Shown here one piece after another: positions 35,641 to 46,267 of a stretch of 64,000 nt of DNA. The translations under genes were made by a program, and so were the position numbers. Position 1 is the stretch's first letter. Each line of letters starts with the position of its first letter. The notes beneath the pieces were generated by a model. That model searched no databases. It saw only the letters and a list, made by a program, of their open reading frames with translations, and had not been told where the DNA came from. Source of the stretch: Lingula anatina (taxonomy: Eukaryota; Brachiopoda; Lingulata; Lingulida; Lingulidae); assembly GCF_001039355.2 (NCBI RefSeq), contig NW_019775858.1, positions 132,258 through 196,257 on the forward strand. The letters run 5' to 3'.

Positions 35641-37415
35641 TTAAAATAACTGTTGCATATGTTTTGGGTCTGTAGGCATTACACTCCTTGAATCTTCTCC
35701 TCTCCCACACAACAAGCATTCCATTTCATACATCTGAAAAAAAAATGAAAACACTGCCATCACTTTTATAGAGCAACAGGTATTTCCTCACAATCACCTC
35801 AATGTGAATCACACCATGTCTCAGTTTTGTAATATAAAATTCAATACTAGTACACTCCCTGGCACAAAGTTGGAAATATAAAAAAAATTATACATGTATC
35901 ACATAAATGTCAGATATGAAATTGAAATTAATAAATCATAATTTCTCAAATTAACTAATCTATAAAATAATCTTCTACTTAGCTTTGAAGTTGATTGCTA
36001 TATCAGTGCAGCAATCTAACTTTAATCTACTAATATAAATGTCACATTCATATCTACATGCAAATCTTTATTCCACATATACTAGTTTGATGTAATATTG
36101 ATTTTACATATGTACATGCACTTCAAACTTCAAATATTCTCTCCTAGATCTCAAAACATATTGACCCTTTTGAGCTTTTGTTTTTATAGCCCTTGCATCA
36201 GCTCAAATCCATGGTTCTAAATAATAATCTTCTATCTTATTGAAAAATTAGACTTGCCTGATATTCATCATCTTCAACATAAAATGAGTATCTATGATTG
36301 GCTATAATGTGGCCACATTCTTGGCAGACATCTGAAAGAAAAAGCTTGTTACAACACAAAATATAAGTACATTTGTACATGTACTGCAACAGTTGCATTT
36401 TTAAATATATCCATAAAATGAAATGACAGATCATCAATGACACCAAAAAATATTATTTTAAAATTGGATACACTGGAAATTAATAGTACTAGTATGTGAG
36501 ACAATACAACAGGTTCAGTCAATATTCCCCAGACTAGTACCTTTCTGACAATATTTTATCCAAGGCATTTTCACAAGTGTGTTATGCGTGTAAATAATCT
36601 GTGTGCTACAGAGATCTAGATGAATAATATGCTTACGCTGGTATGTTATCAACTCTTCCCCATCTTCTTCTTCTTCTGTTCTGTTAACTATTTTAACATC
36701 ACCCAAATTATTGCAATGTGCACACTTGGCAAAATTCATCAGGTAGGATCCAGTTTCAATGCATACAGTTTCCTATAATATTCAATGTTAATGTATAAAA
36801 TTAATACCATGTAAATTTTTACTGCTATAAAAAGGAGTGTTAATGCATGGGTTTTTGTGCTAGGCATTGTAATAATTTTTTAAGAATTTTACAGCTTTTA
36901 AACCTCTTCTGCTAAGAAACAGTACCAACTTTTTAAATTATTGACTAATCTGTTAAGGTCATTTATTTTTGGGAGTGGGAGTTGCAAGCTGCCATTGATG
37001 TTTAAGCAGCACAGATAATTCGAAAGAGGGCAAACTGTTCATCACGCACGACAATGAAACGATACTATCACTACATGTACCATTACATGTACTGTACTGT
37101 ACATACTAATGTACTAGGACGAAAATTCATAGTCTGTGCTTACAGACAGTACATATCAGAATCGTCAATAGGAGTGGTAACGCATGAATTTTCGGGCTAA
37201 CTACTGTACATGTACATGTACATACATTACATGTACACTGTCAATCATTGAACATTTTATCTTATTCATTACAAACTTAAACAGCCGATCTTCATCATGC
37301 AGCAATTTAGTCTAGGTTTATTTAGAATTAAATTATGGAATTATGGAAATATTTAGAAATAAGGAAATCTTGGTACCCTGTCAGGATATTCTTCCTTTAC
37401 GCAGTCTAGGCACAT
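35641..37415 (-). CDS. CHURC1: Churchill protein, complete gene
   Basis: Four minus-strand exons join in phase: 37415-37377, 36772-36637, 36331-36258 and 35733-35641, for 113 aa (human Churchill is 112). The start is MCLDCVKEEYPDR. The zinc-ligand pairs of the family are C2/C5, C30/C33 (CAHC), C61/C64 with H66 and H71 (HVCQECGHIIANH), and C89/C92 (CLLCG). The protein ends PTDPKHMQQLF. Churchill is a small multi-zinc transcriptional regulator described in vertebrates as FGF-induced, controlling cell movement in the early embryo through the SIP1 gene. Intron 3 has donor CAG/GCAAGT, a GC-AG intron; the others are GT-AG. The gene starts 230 bp from the divergent gene at 37646. Confidence 0.95.
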
Positions 37416-37645
37416 GCTGCCACTTTGCTTGCTTCCTTCATTTTGGCCTCGTTCCCATGTCTACACCTCGTTGTTACGTGATATTTTATTTGTTGTTTTG
37501 ATTGATGAAGCAAAATAAACCAATAGCATATTTTGTTACAACTGCACGAATCTGATGAGTTCCGCTTCCGGCACAGCTTCCTAGCAGACGATTGACTCCT
37601 CGGTGCATACATTAAATTAGTAGACTCTCTACGAAATGCAACAAA
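37416..37645. promoter_or_regulatory. Divergent promoter between Churchill and the 37.6-kb gene
   Basis: Only 230 bp separate the two start codons. The stretch has CGCTTCCGGC (ETS-type CTTCCGG core) near 37562 and TTACGTGA (CRE/E-box-like) near 37475, and no TATA box close by. Shared promoter use is inferred from spacing. Confidence 0.45.
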
Positions 37646-40150
37646 ATGAGAGTCGTCACTGCCAAAGGTGTGATTTCTCAAATAGGCAATAACGATCTGC
37701 CTATTTTAAAGGCTGAAGAAATTGAAAATGTAGTCAAGGTAGATAATGTTTTGATAAATAAAAAATTTTTAATACTAGTGTTTAATTTGTTTTAAAATTA
37801 AAAATTGTTGTTAAATACAGTGATCAGTACAAAAATATGATAAAGTAGAGTGTAAGATTACATAATTAAAGGGAAGTGCACCATGATAAAAAAATAAGAC
37901 ATGGAAATTATTGTCGAAATTATTATCATAGCCTGAATATTGTATGTAGCTACCTGGGTACTTGTACATGTACATGTATATATGGATCTGAAACCCAATT
38001 TTTAAACATTTAAAAAAAATAATATTGTGATATTAATATTAATATAGGTTTCTACAAAAAGGAAAATTCAAGCATTGGAAAGCAAGTGGAATGAAGTCCA
38101 ATCTTCACTGAATTGTGCAGCTCTACTTAATACCCCAGATATGAAAAAACAATGTCACCAAAGACTTTCTGTCTTAGCTACTCCAAATTTATGTTGTAGG
38201 AAAGTTTCTTCAACACAAAAACTCGCAAATAATCACATTTTGGAATGTGACTCTTTCATGAAGCAATTTACACCCCTGATGAATCTCAGTTTCAGTCAGC
38301 CAAATACCCCTCATCAAATGCCTGATTATTTTTCATCTGACTGTAAATGTAGAAGGTAACTATTTATTTACAGACATTTGTCATTTTCAAACTTATCATT
38401 GCCTTAAATAAGCTGATAGTGAATGATGCATGTATAACTAACAGTATTTGAAGTAGTCTACATTATAATCTCAGGGCAGACCCACTAGCCATGGTGTATC
38501 CCTTTACAATAATCTCAAGGTTTGGTGGTGCAACTGAGGAGGATATATAAGGGAAACTAAATAATATTGTCAATTTTTGCAGTAAAATAACTGATATTGA
38601 ATTTCATTGTGTTGATAGTATTTATTAGTATTTTGAGAGATTGGATCGAGAGTGACTAGATTTATCATCCCATGTTCAGTTTGTTAAAACTTTTACAAAG
38701 CAGTCAGACTTTTAACACTTTTAAGACAGTCACAGTTTTTTTATGAGCTTTTATACTTCAGCTGTTTCTCATTTTAACTCTAAATTTTAATTAAATTGTC
38801 CTTTCGATATATTAATTGATAAATCATTTTATTTTCACATCTTAAACTTACTGTATCATTTACATATTTTTTTTTCAACTCTAAATTTTTATTTAAGTGT
38901 CTTTCTACTTAATCAATAATTTTATTTTTACATCTCAAACTGAAAATGTTTTTATTTTTTTCTTTCAGAGCTCCGACAGTAACCAATTACTGGTGTGTGT
39001 GTTTTTGTGTGTGTGAACAAAATAAATTAATATAATTTCTTTATCTTTACAACTATTTACACATTCATGCATACTATTTTTATGTTTAACTTGGCAAGAG
39101 TACAGTTTAACTACACTAGGAAGAATATAGTGTGAAAAAAGCATTAAAGATACAATCACCTTGCATTATTTACAATATTTTCTAGCTATGAGAATGTCTT
39201 CAAGTGTATAACTGTATTTTTTAGCATTTTTGATCCTGCTGAAGAGGTGCTTTTCTTGTCAAACAGTCGAAAGGCATGGGATAATTCCCAAGTTCCTGAC
39301 ATCCTTGAAATGATAGGTGAGTTTCAAGTAATTATAACTAACTAAGAGAGGCAATATTGCCATAAGCAAGTGAGAAGTTCAATATAAATAATACTATGGA
39401 TGACTGATCATGATAATGTTGTATTATCTGTATTATTACACTAAATTGAGGATTACCAGTAGTTGACAGTTCTCCTTCCCAGCAAACAGGAATCATATAT
39501 GTGCTCCCCCTTAAAAAGATATATAAGATGCATTTCTGTAACAAATATAGAATTATTATCTTTAAAATGTTTGAATTTATTTATGTTTTTAGATGATGAA
39601 AGTAAATCGGTCCAAATGGTAGAACAGCACATAAAGAAGGAAACTGAAATAGAAGTCACAGATGACAATGTTACAGATGTTATTCTTGATCTGTCTGTTT
39701 CACTGTGCAGCAATGAAAACCAAGAAGTATACATACCATTTTTTTTTGTTTTTGTTTGTTTTTTAAACTAATAAATTTTTGCAATGTGAAATTAAATGTT
39801 ATCTCTGTTATAAATGTATATTATGGCAAGTTCTTGTTAATGCATGCATTTTGTTTGTGCCTCAGATAATGTTTGAAAGATTCAAACCCATCAAAAGAAG
39901 TCAAGGAAAACATTGTAAAGTTTTAACTGCATCCGATGAAAGGGCCATTAATAAGCACAATGAGAGAAAGAGAAGGGAGAGATTTAAACAAAATCATAAT
40001 CCACAACCTAGGAGACAGGTACTAGTACATGTACAGTATATACATACTAGTGCTGTATTTAAAGCTGATTGTCACAAGCATTTTATTGCATGGATGACAA
40101 AAAGAAAGTGTCTGATGCGTGCGGGCTTATTTTTTCAAATTTTTTAAAAT

Positions 40151-40218
<68 letters not shown>

Positions 40219-40526
40219 TTTCAAACACCTTATGTGCCTATTTATCATACAAGCATATTGATGATTAGTACATGTACTGGTATATATGGTACAGAAAGTA
40301 ACAACAAACAACACAGCGCCACTGGGCTCAGGTGCATTTCTTCTCTCTTTCAGTGCCTAATGCAAAGAGTGCCAAGGGCAGTTGCATGTCAAAATCTATT
40401 GCCCCTCGGGGCTACATGCCCAAGCATGAAACTCCAAGGAAGAGAAATGAAATTGAAAAAACCAGTTGTTTTGCTTCAACGTTTGAGCATGTGAAATTTT
40501 CGTGGAGTTTGAAGGACAGACTTTGA
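37646..40526 (+). CDS. Unrecognised protein, six exons
   Basis: Exons 37646-37738, 38048-38355, 39225-39316, 39593-39726, 39866-40018 and 40368-40526 join in phase to 312 aa. I do not recognise the family. It begins MRVVTAKGVISQ; exon 2 is Ser/Thr- and Cys-rich. The middle is acidic (ETEIEVTDDNVTD). Exon 5 is strongly basic (NKHNERKRRERFKQ), a possible nuclear-localisation or nucleic-acid-binding stretch. The end is TPRKRNEIEK...FSWSLKDRL. No membrane segment is seen. The stronger-looking acceptor of the last exon (CTTTCAG at 40351-40353) would put the exon in another frame ending LQRLSM; the AG at 40366-40367 keeps the natural-looking frame. An AATAAA at 40706-40711 is the likely polyadenylation signal. 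Exons 1-5 are firm, the last junction less so. Confidence 0.7.
40153..40216. repeat. (TA)n microsatellite
   Basis: About 32 dinucleotide units in the last intron of the 37.6-kb gene. Confidence 0.95.
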
Positions 40527-40651
40527 AATATTGTCAAATATGTGTGTTTTTTTAATGCTTGCAGATTCTAGATAAAAATCAAAATATAAACTGTTATTTC
40601 ACCTGTTCAACTACAGATTATTGTCTCTTGAAATTATACTGGGTATATAAA

Positions 40652-40696
40652 CAAGGAGTTGCAACAGAATGTTGAAACATCTGTTATAACTCCTTG
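40652..40696. repeat. Inverted repeat built on CAAGGAGTTATAACAG
   Basis: Arms 40652-40667 and 40681-40696 are inverted with 14 of 16 matches and a 13-bp loop. The same motif makes a perfect palindrome at 61634-61666. It lies in the 3' UTR just upstream of an AATAAA. Confidence 0.6.
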
Positions 40697-40705
40697 GTAT
40701 AAACA

Positions 40706-40711
40706 AATAAA
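40706..40711 (+). terminator. Polyadenylation signal AATAAA
   Basis: Lies 180 bp after the stop of the 37.6-kb gene and 239 bp before the ACTMAP start. Confidence 0.5.
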
Positions 40712-40877
40712 CTAACGTTAAACAGTAGAGCTCGTTTGCCTTGTTGCTGTTTGAATTTTTTATTATCTATTTGATTCCTATAAAATTTACCCGAAAAAAC
40801 AATGTAACACCGATTTATCATTCGATTGACGCACCGCGTGAAGATAAAAAATTATAATACTTTTACGTTTGTTTACA

Positions 40878-40897
40878 TCACATGACTGGTCATGTGA
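40878..40897. promoter_or_regulatory. Palindromic paired M-box/E-box upstream of ACTMAP
   Basis: TCACATGAC and GTCATGTGA are perfect inverted arms with a TG spacer. TCACATGA/TCATGTGA is the M-box recognised by MITF/TFE-family bHLH-Zip factors. It ends 52 bp before the ACTMAP start codon. Function is inferred. Confidence 0.4.
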
Positions 40898-40949
40898 CGA
40901 TAGGAATTCCCTTTTCTGTTCTGCTTTGGAAACGAGGCTTGGAGGAGAA

Positions 40950-43849
40950 ATGGCAACTCTGCCTGCAGTCCCGCCTCCTCCACCTCCAGCCCCTCCTAGC
41001 AGTATTGGAATAATACGAGGAACACCTTCATCTCTGAAGGAGACACAGTGTGATGCAGCATACCCAGACTGTAAAACAGAAGTACGAAGAGCCTGCACGT
41101 TTCTCAAAAATAGGTGAAGTCCTCGAGGAAATTTGTTCTTGACTTGAACTTGAATATTTTTGCCGGGGGATTTGTACAAACATCAAAGTATTTTTTATTC
41201 GGTCTCATTTGGATGTAAGATCAACACTGACAGCAGTGTAATCACAAGTCAAGTTCCTTCTAACAGTCTGCGTTTGATTATTATGGCAGTAAAAAGGCTT
41301 GGTTGATTTACAGCATTATTTTCTGTTTACTGTAGATTGCCCGAAGACACTATCCTGCTTTCTCATAACCGGGTTGTTGCTTCCATACTGCAGGAAGGAC
41401 CCATGTAAGTAAACCTCCATAAGATGTGTGTTTTGTATCGGATAAAAAGTTTAATATGATTCCATTTGGTCTAATGGGAATGCTTTTCCCTTAAATGCAT
41501 CTGTACAGATGTTTTGGTGAAGGAAAAATGTTGCACAACTAACACATTCGTGCACCAAAATTCATAATCATTAATGCTACTTGGTCTCATTTTCTATTTG
41601 GAATTTGTTCCTCTTTTCAGGTGATTGTTGTGCAAAAATTTTGCAACAACATGAAATTAGCTACCAAAATTCAACATGAAATTTCTTGGATCTTGTTGAT
41701 TGATCCAAAGATGCCAACCAAAAGAAAAAAGAAAATATAAGTCATTTTTAAGCTGCAGTTGTTGTAAAAAGCAATCGTATTCATCCAGGTGTACGAGGAA
41801 TCCCTCAAAGTTGCACTTAAGGAAATCCTTCAACTTCTTTTCATTGCAGCATACCAAGAGATTTTCTCAATAAAATGAGAGATATAATTAATGTCAGGGG
41901 CGGATACAGAGATATTTTCTGGCAGTCTTCCAAAAAATGTAAACTTGAAAATCTGACCGTCTTCCGGAAGACCCAGAAGATGGCCTCAATCTGCCCTTGC
42001 ATGTCAAGATGGAGTATAAACTATAACTATGCAGTACTGATTGATCTGGTAGTTTACAGATGGTTCAGACAGTATCTTATAATGACAGTTGTCCATTTCC
42101 TGACTTCAGTTTTACCCATTGGAAATGCTGAAAGCAGACTCTCAGTGATACAAAATTGATTGTTCTCTTTAGTTCTTTCCAGGTGCTACCATTTTGAAAT
42201 TTTATTGTTACTTCAGGTGTGGCCTGTGTGCCCTGTCTATGGCCACTGAGATGACAGGCAAGAAAGTAGATGTAGATCTGATATTTTCAACAGCTAAAGA
42301 CAGGCAGTTTACAAAGCAAGGAGAAATGTTTTCAGGTTATTTTATGCCAATATACATTTGATCAAGTGCTTTAAAATATTCTAACTCCTGTAGCATTGCA
42401 TGTCATCTTTATTATAGTTTAATCTTGACAATATTGTAGTCATTGGTATTTTTCTTTGGATTTAAGTATGACTTTCAGATTTTGAAAAAAAAGTCACCAT
42501 TACCAAAATTTTTCTCATTTTTTACCTAATTAATTACAGTTTTGAATTGCTAGGGTTTTTGTCATAAAATATATTTCTCACAAAAAGCTCACTTGTTCAA
42601 CATTGTCAAAGGTTGACCCCCACTAGATAAACAGAATTTAGTTCCACCAGGATTGAGAACTTTTGTATTTTACAGCTGCAGATATGATGTCATTAGCTGA
42701 GGAAATTACCCAAGAAAAGTGTGTTCTTTTAGACAAAAGCTTGCAAACATGCATAGTCGTGTCACATCTAATCAAGGGAAATCCTGTACTAGTTCCGTAA
42801 GTCTAATCATGACTAAAATTGAAATATTAATTATGTAATGTTAATAAAATGGTAGTCTAGTAGCATGTCACAGTTAATAAGATGCAGTCAAAAGATTAAA
42901 ATTATCTTTATTTAAACAAATTTCTTTATCAAATTTTTTCCCTCTTGCAATTTTTGCCAAGTACTTGGCTCCATTTTTTATGATTTATTTAAATTGATTA
43001 TAACTTTTAAATAGCCTAGATATATTGATTTTATCAATTTTTTAAAGCTTGCGTTTGTATATATTCCCATACAGTAATCTAAGGCACATTGCATTTCTGC
43101 ATATTTGTAGGTATGACTCTGACTGTAACCATGAGCCCTGTTTAAAGGAAGGTCGTAAAGCACACTGGGCAGTGTTGACAGGTAAAGCAGGTTTAAAATC
43201 TGATCATATACCACCAAAATGAATAGGTAGTTCAATCAAATTCTTATCACTGTTTTAAGCAAACTAAGAACTGAAGGCTGATGATGTGATATAATATAAT
43301 GCAAAGTCAGTGTCTTACAGGGGCAGATTGAAGACGTGTTCTGGGTCTTCCAGAAGACAGTCAGATTTTCAAGTTTACATTGACAGACATCTAATTTTTT
43401 CTGTCGGAAGAAGGTCAAAAATGGAGGATGGATCAACAAAGATAATTTGGAAGACTGGTCCGCCCCTGTCTTATAGGTTTTCCTCATACTCCATTCCAGG
43501 TGTCCTGTTTGTGATGTCAGATCATCAAAGTTCAGTGCAGGACCAGAATTATGAACAAGATGACAGATTGAACTATTTATATCACTCAAAAGGAGATTAT
43601 TCAGATCTGAGTTTGGAACAGTTATCAAATCTCAACAGTAACTGTGATATATATTTTTTTGCCAAGCAGGGGAAGAGCAAACATTTACAATGCTGGAACT
43701 CTGAGGACCTCCGTGCCAGCAACTGCAATCTCACCAAAATTGACCCTGAAAGGGACAATGAGCACTATATAAGACCCGAGGGCGGCCTGGAAGAGGGGCT
43801 AAAGAACAAGGTGGTCATCATTATGAAGAATTGTACTGCCCCGTCGTGA
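40950..43849 (+). CDS. ACTMAP: Actin maturation protease, complete gene
   Basis: Six coding exons join in phase: 40950-41113, 41336-41404, 42217-42335, 42676-42796, 43111-43181 and 43500-43849, for 297 aa. The N-terminus is proline-rich (PAVPPPPPPAPP), as in the C19orf54/ACTMAP family. The catalytic Cys is C79 in EGPMCGLCALSMA and the catalytic His is H176 in RKAHWAV, followed by GVLFVMSDH and a conserved C-terminal region. The enzyme is a cytosolic papain-like cysteine protease that removes the acetylated N-terminal residue from actin during its maturation; the polyproline tract probably engages profilin or actin. Human ACTMAP is about 350 aa, so the insertions are shorter here. The upstream neighbour on the same strand ends 423 bp before. 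A MITE sits 31 bp before the last exon. Confidence 0.93.
41895..41999. mobile_element. CAGGGGCGGA-type MITE, copy 3
   Basis: Begins CAGGGGCGGATAC and ends CTGCCCTTG. The interior has CTGGCAGTCTTCCA and CTTCCGGAAGACCCAGAAGA. In ACTMAP intron 2. Confidence 0.7.
43318..43468. mobile_element. CAGGGGCGGA-type MITE, copy 4, with TCTTA duplication
   Basis: Ends CAGGGGCAGATTG and GTCCGCCCCTG. TCTTA flanks it exactly at 43313-43317 and 43469-43473, supporting a 5-bp target duplication. The interior shares GATCAACAAAGATAATTTGG with copy 1. It ends 31 bp upstream of the last ACTMAP exon, so it makes up most of that intron's 3' part. Confidence 0.8.
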
Positions 43850-43890
43850 TATATTTGTATTTTTTATTACTCTCAATTTTTTCTAATTTG

Positions 43891-43891
<1 letters not shown>

Positions 43892-43955
<64 letters not shown>
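43892..43955. repeat. (TA)n microsatellite followed by T and G runs
   Basis: TA run in the ACTMAP 3' flank, then long T runs and a G run to about 44006. The open frame across it is spurious. Confidence 0.95.
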
Positions 43956-43972
<17 letters not shown>

Positions 43973-44232
43973 TTTTTATTATTTTTTTTTTTTGGGGGGG
44001 GGGGGTGTTTGCTCTATTTTCTGTAATCCATGAACTGCAGTGATGAGTCAGTTAATATATAGAGGTCACCATCATATATTATAATTTAGCCATGTTTGGG
44101 TATTAAGCTAGCATGTTTTGTTAAAGGAAAGTTTCTTGATACAAATTTTAAGAATTAATGTCATACTGTTTATTTTATATCCTGGGTCTTCCTTTCTTTG
44201 TCAATTAGTCAGAGTATGTGGGATGAAGAAGA

Positions 44233-44468
44233 CTTAGGCCCCATTCCCATAGACACCATTGGTCTACATAGATTGATCCAACTCTGCTTGGACTCTCACT
44301 GAAAGCAATCATGAGAATCATGACACGCCTTCTTTTGTCTCTAACATACTCGTATCATCACCAGTTTTTCTGTATTCTCCTCAATGTCAGGAGGAGACGT
44401 GTCATTCAGTTAAACTGATTGCACTCAGCGAGCTGGATCAATCTATGGTGTCTATGGGATCGGAGTCT
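44233..44468. mobile_element. MITE family A, second long copy
   Basis: Left end GGCCCCATTCCCATAGACAC and right end GGTGTCTATGGGATCGGAGT are inverted, each with an inner AGATTGATCC/GGATCAATCT pair. The interior differs from the 34.4-kb copy, so it is a subfamily. An AATAAA at 44486-44491 just downstream might serve ACTMAP. Confidence 0.7.
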
Positions 44469-44499
44469 TGCACATTTCTTTGTTGAATAAATAGAAACT

Positions 44500-45436
44500 T
44501 TATTACACCATGCTTTATTTTTTTTATAATACCTTCACACAGTTTTAAAAGTTTTCCCGATGGATAGCGTTCCAAAAACGCAAACGCTAATAGTTTTTTT
44601 TTTTCTTTTTTTTTTTCAACGTTAAAATACATTTGCATGCGCAATTCCATATCCGCTTGCTCTTTTTTTTTTTTTCTCGTCGGTCGATTCATTTGACTTT
44701 GGTTTCTCGGGTATATTTTGCACTTTGATTTAGAACTTAAAGTTCTGTACTTAATCTTCATTTGCACATTATATATAGAATACGTGCTGAAAAAAGTCTG
44801 GATTATTAAATCATTTAATTATCGATTTATTTGCTGGTTTTAAATAGGGAGCTGTATCTTTAGAAGTCTGCACTTTGAGTAAGGATCGCGAAGTTGTTAA
44901 ATTAAGATAAAATAAAAGACGCGTGTATTTTTTTAGCTGTTGTAAATGAACTATTTTATTCGTCGAGTTTTTAGATAAAGTGAATGGCACTTATACGTAG
45001 ACCCAACAGTGCCATGGACACAATCTTGTTTACTGTTAAACCATAATATATCTTATTAGCCAGAAACTGTAAATGATATGGAGGCAAGGTTTTCCAATAC
45101 ACTTTAAAAACTGCTGTGAAATACATTCTATTTGGCCCACGTCTCCTTCAACTTTGTAAGAACTTTCACATGTAGTAGTGCATGTACAAGAAAAACAAAT
45201 GGCTATTTACGTTAAAGTATTGGCGCTTTTCTTTCCCTAGGTGTATAAGGGGTTAAGTGTATCAAAAACATTTACGTAAACGAAAGATGCTGTTTCTTGT
45301 GGGCCTATTTTTACCAGAACCTCATTTTTACACGACCTCATTTTTTACCACAGAAACTGGAAAAATTTTATTTGAAAGATGCCAGTTTTCCTTGTGGTTC
45401 TTAAAGTTGTTGCTACAAGCGTATTAGATATTTCTT
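44500..45436. other. Intergenic, no gene seen
   Basis: T-rich tracts near 44515-44680. No exon of either neighbour is recognised; it contains the 3' UTR of the minus-strand gene that ends at 45437. Confidence 0.4.
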
Positions 45437-46267
45437 TTAAATTGAATTATGAACATCGAGGTAAGTTAAATCAGAATGTCTTTTAGATATCGATGGCAGA
45501 TTTTGCCGCCCTGGACTACTATTTCCCCATGAATATGACCTATTCCTGTCACGTGAGGAGAGAGCGTTTGGTTCAGTCTTTTTCCTGTATTGGAAAGTCG
45601 TAGCGTGGTGATGATCCAGCGTTGAAGTCACCATATTTGCCTTCTTAATCCTGTACATTGTCCGTGGTTGTATCCCGTACGAAGGATCAAACCAGTACTT
45701 AGCTTGTGGGCGTTGTCCGGTGTTCGCGGCTGACCAGGTGGACGAACGCGGCCTGCCGTTCTTTAAAGGATGAAGAAGATTTGTAAAATCTGTTCTGTAG
45801 TTCGAAGCGACGGAGAACGCTGTGAGAGTAGGGTGGCTGCCATTTATATTGTCCCGGTCGAGAATGCCGCTCTGGTATTCACTGCCAGTGTTACGGTGAA
45901 GAATGTCATGTTCGCTGCGTCTCCTATCTAACAATCTTGCTGGCTGTTTCTCTCCGTACTCTGGATGATTTAATGGATACTCTTTTGATTTAAACTCCGG
46001 CGCACATGTACTAGGGCGTGGGTCTTGAAACGGGCGTGTTTTAGCTTTTATGTCTTTTAGTTCTTTTTCTAGAATTGTTTTTTCTCTTTTCATATCATGA
46101 AGGTAGTGTGCCTGTTGTCTTTTTAACTCGTTTTCTTCAAGTTCAAGGCGGTGTTTCTGTTCTCTGGTTACTTCTAAAACGTGTCCGTATAGTTCGTAGG
46201 TATGTCTTTTCTGAATGTCTGAGAGCCCGGGCATAGGATTGAACAGATGGTCGTCAAAGTGGGCCAT
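45437..46267 (-). CDS. Unrecognised coiled-coil protein, single coding exon
   Basis: A 276-aa open frame preceded on the minus strand by a 3' splice site (T-rich tract, TTATAG) and a purine-rich ATG context. Residues about 27-76 are a charged, heptad-like helix (LEVTREQKHRLELEENELKR and on), a probable short coiled coil. The rest is polar, Arg/Ser/His-rich and likely disordered, ending YLDVHNSI. No signal peptide, membrane helix or enzyme motif. The exon is more GC- and CpG-rich than its surroundings, as expected for real coding sequence. A donor CAG/GTAAGG at 46609 suggests a 5' UTR exon and a ~320-bp intron. Function unknown. Confidence 0.8.
   Translation of the reverse strand: MAHFDDHLFNPMPGLSDIQKRHTYELYGHVLEVTREQKHRLELEENELKRQQAHYLHDMKREKTILEKELKDIKAKTRPFQDPRPSTCAPEFKSKEYPLNHPEYGEKQPARLLDRRRSEHDILHRNTGSEYQSGILDRDNINGSHPTLTAFSVASNYRTDFTNLLHPLKNGRPRSSTWSAANTGQRPQAKYWFDPSYGIQPRTMYRIKKANMVTSTLDHHHATTFQYRKKTEPNALSSRDRNRSYSWGNSSPGRQNLPSISKRHSDLTYLDVHNSI

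Noticed and set aside
38969-39045. Acceptor TTTCTTTCAG at 38968 as an exon of the 37.6-kb gene
   Set aside because: The frame passes into GT-rich low-complexity sequence and stops; the exon at 39225 fits phase and ends at a good donor.
40787-41179. A 130-codon minus-strand frame opposite ACTMAP exon 1
   Set aside because: It is the complement of the proline codons and flanks; no splice support or homology.
43310-43659. The open frame upstream of the last ACTMAP exon as a long N-terminal exon
   Set aside because: Its first part is a MITE with its own TCTTA duplication; the true exon starts at the acceptor at 43499.
43831-44043. Open frame of 70 codons
   Set aside because: It is made of the (TA)n, T and G runs.
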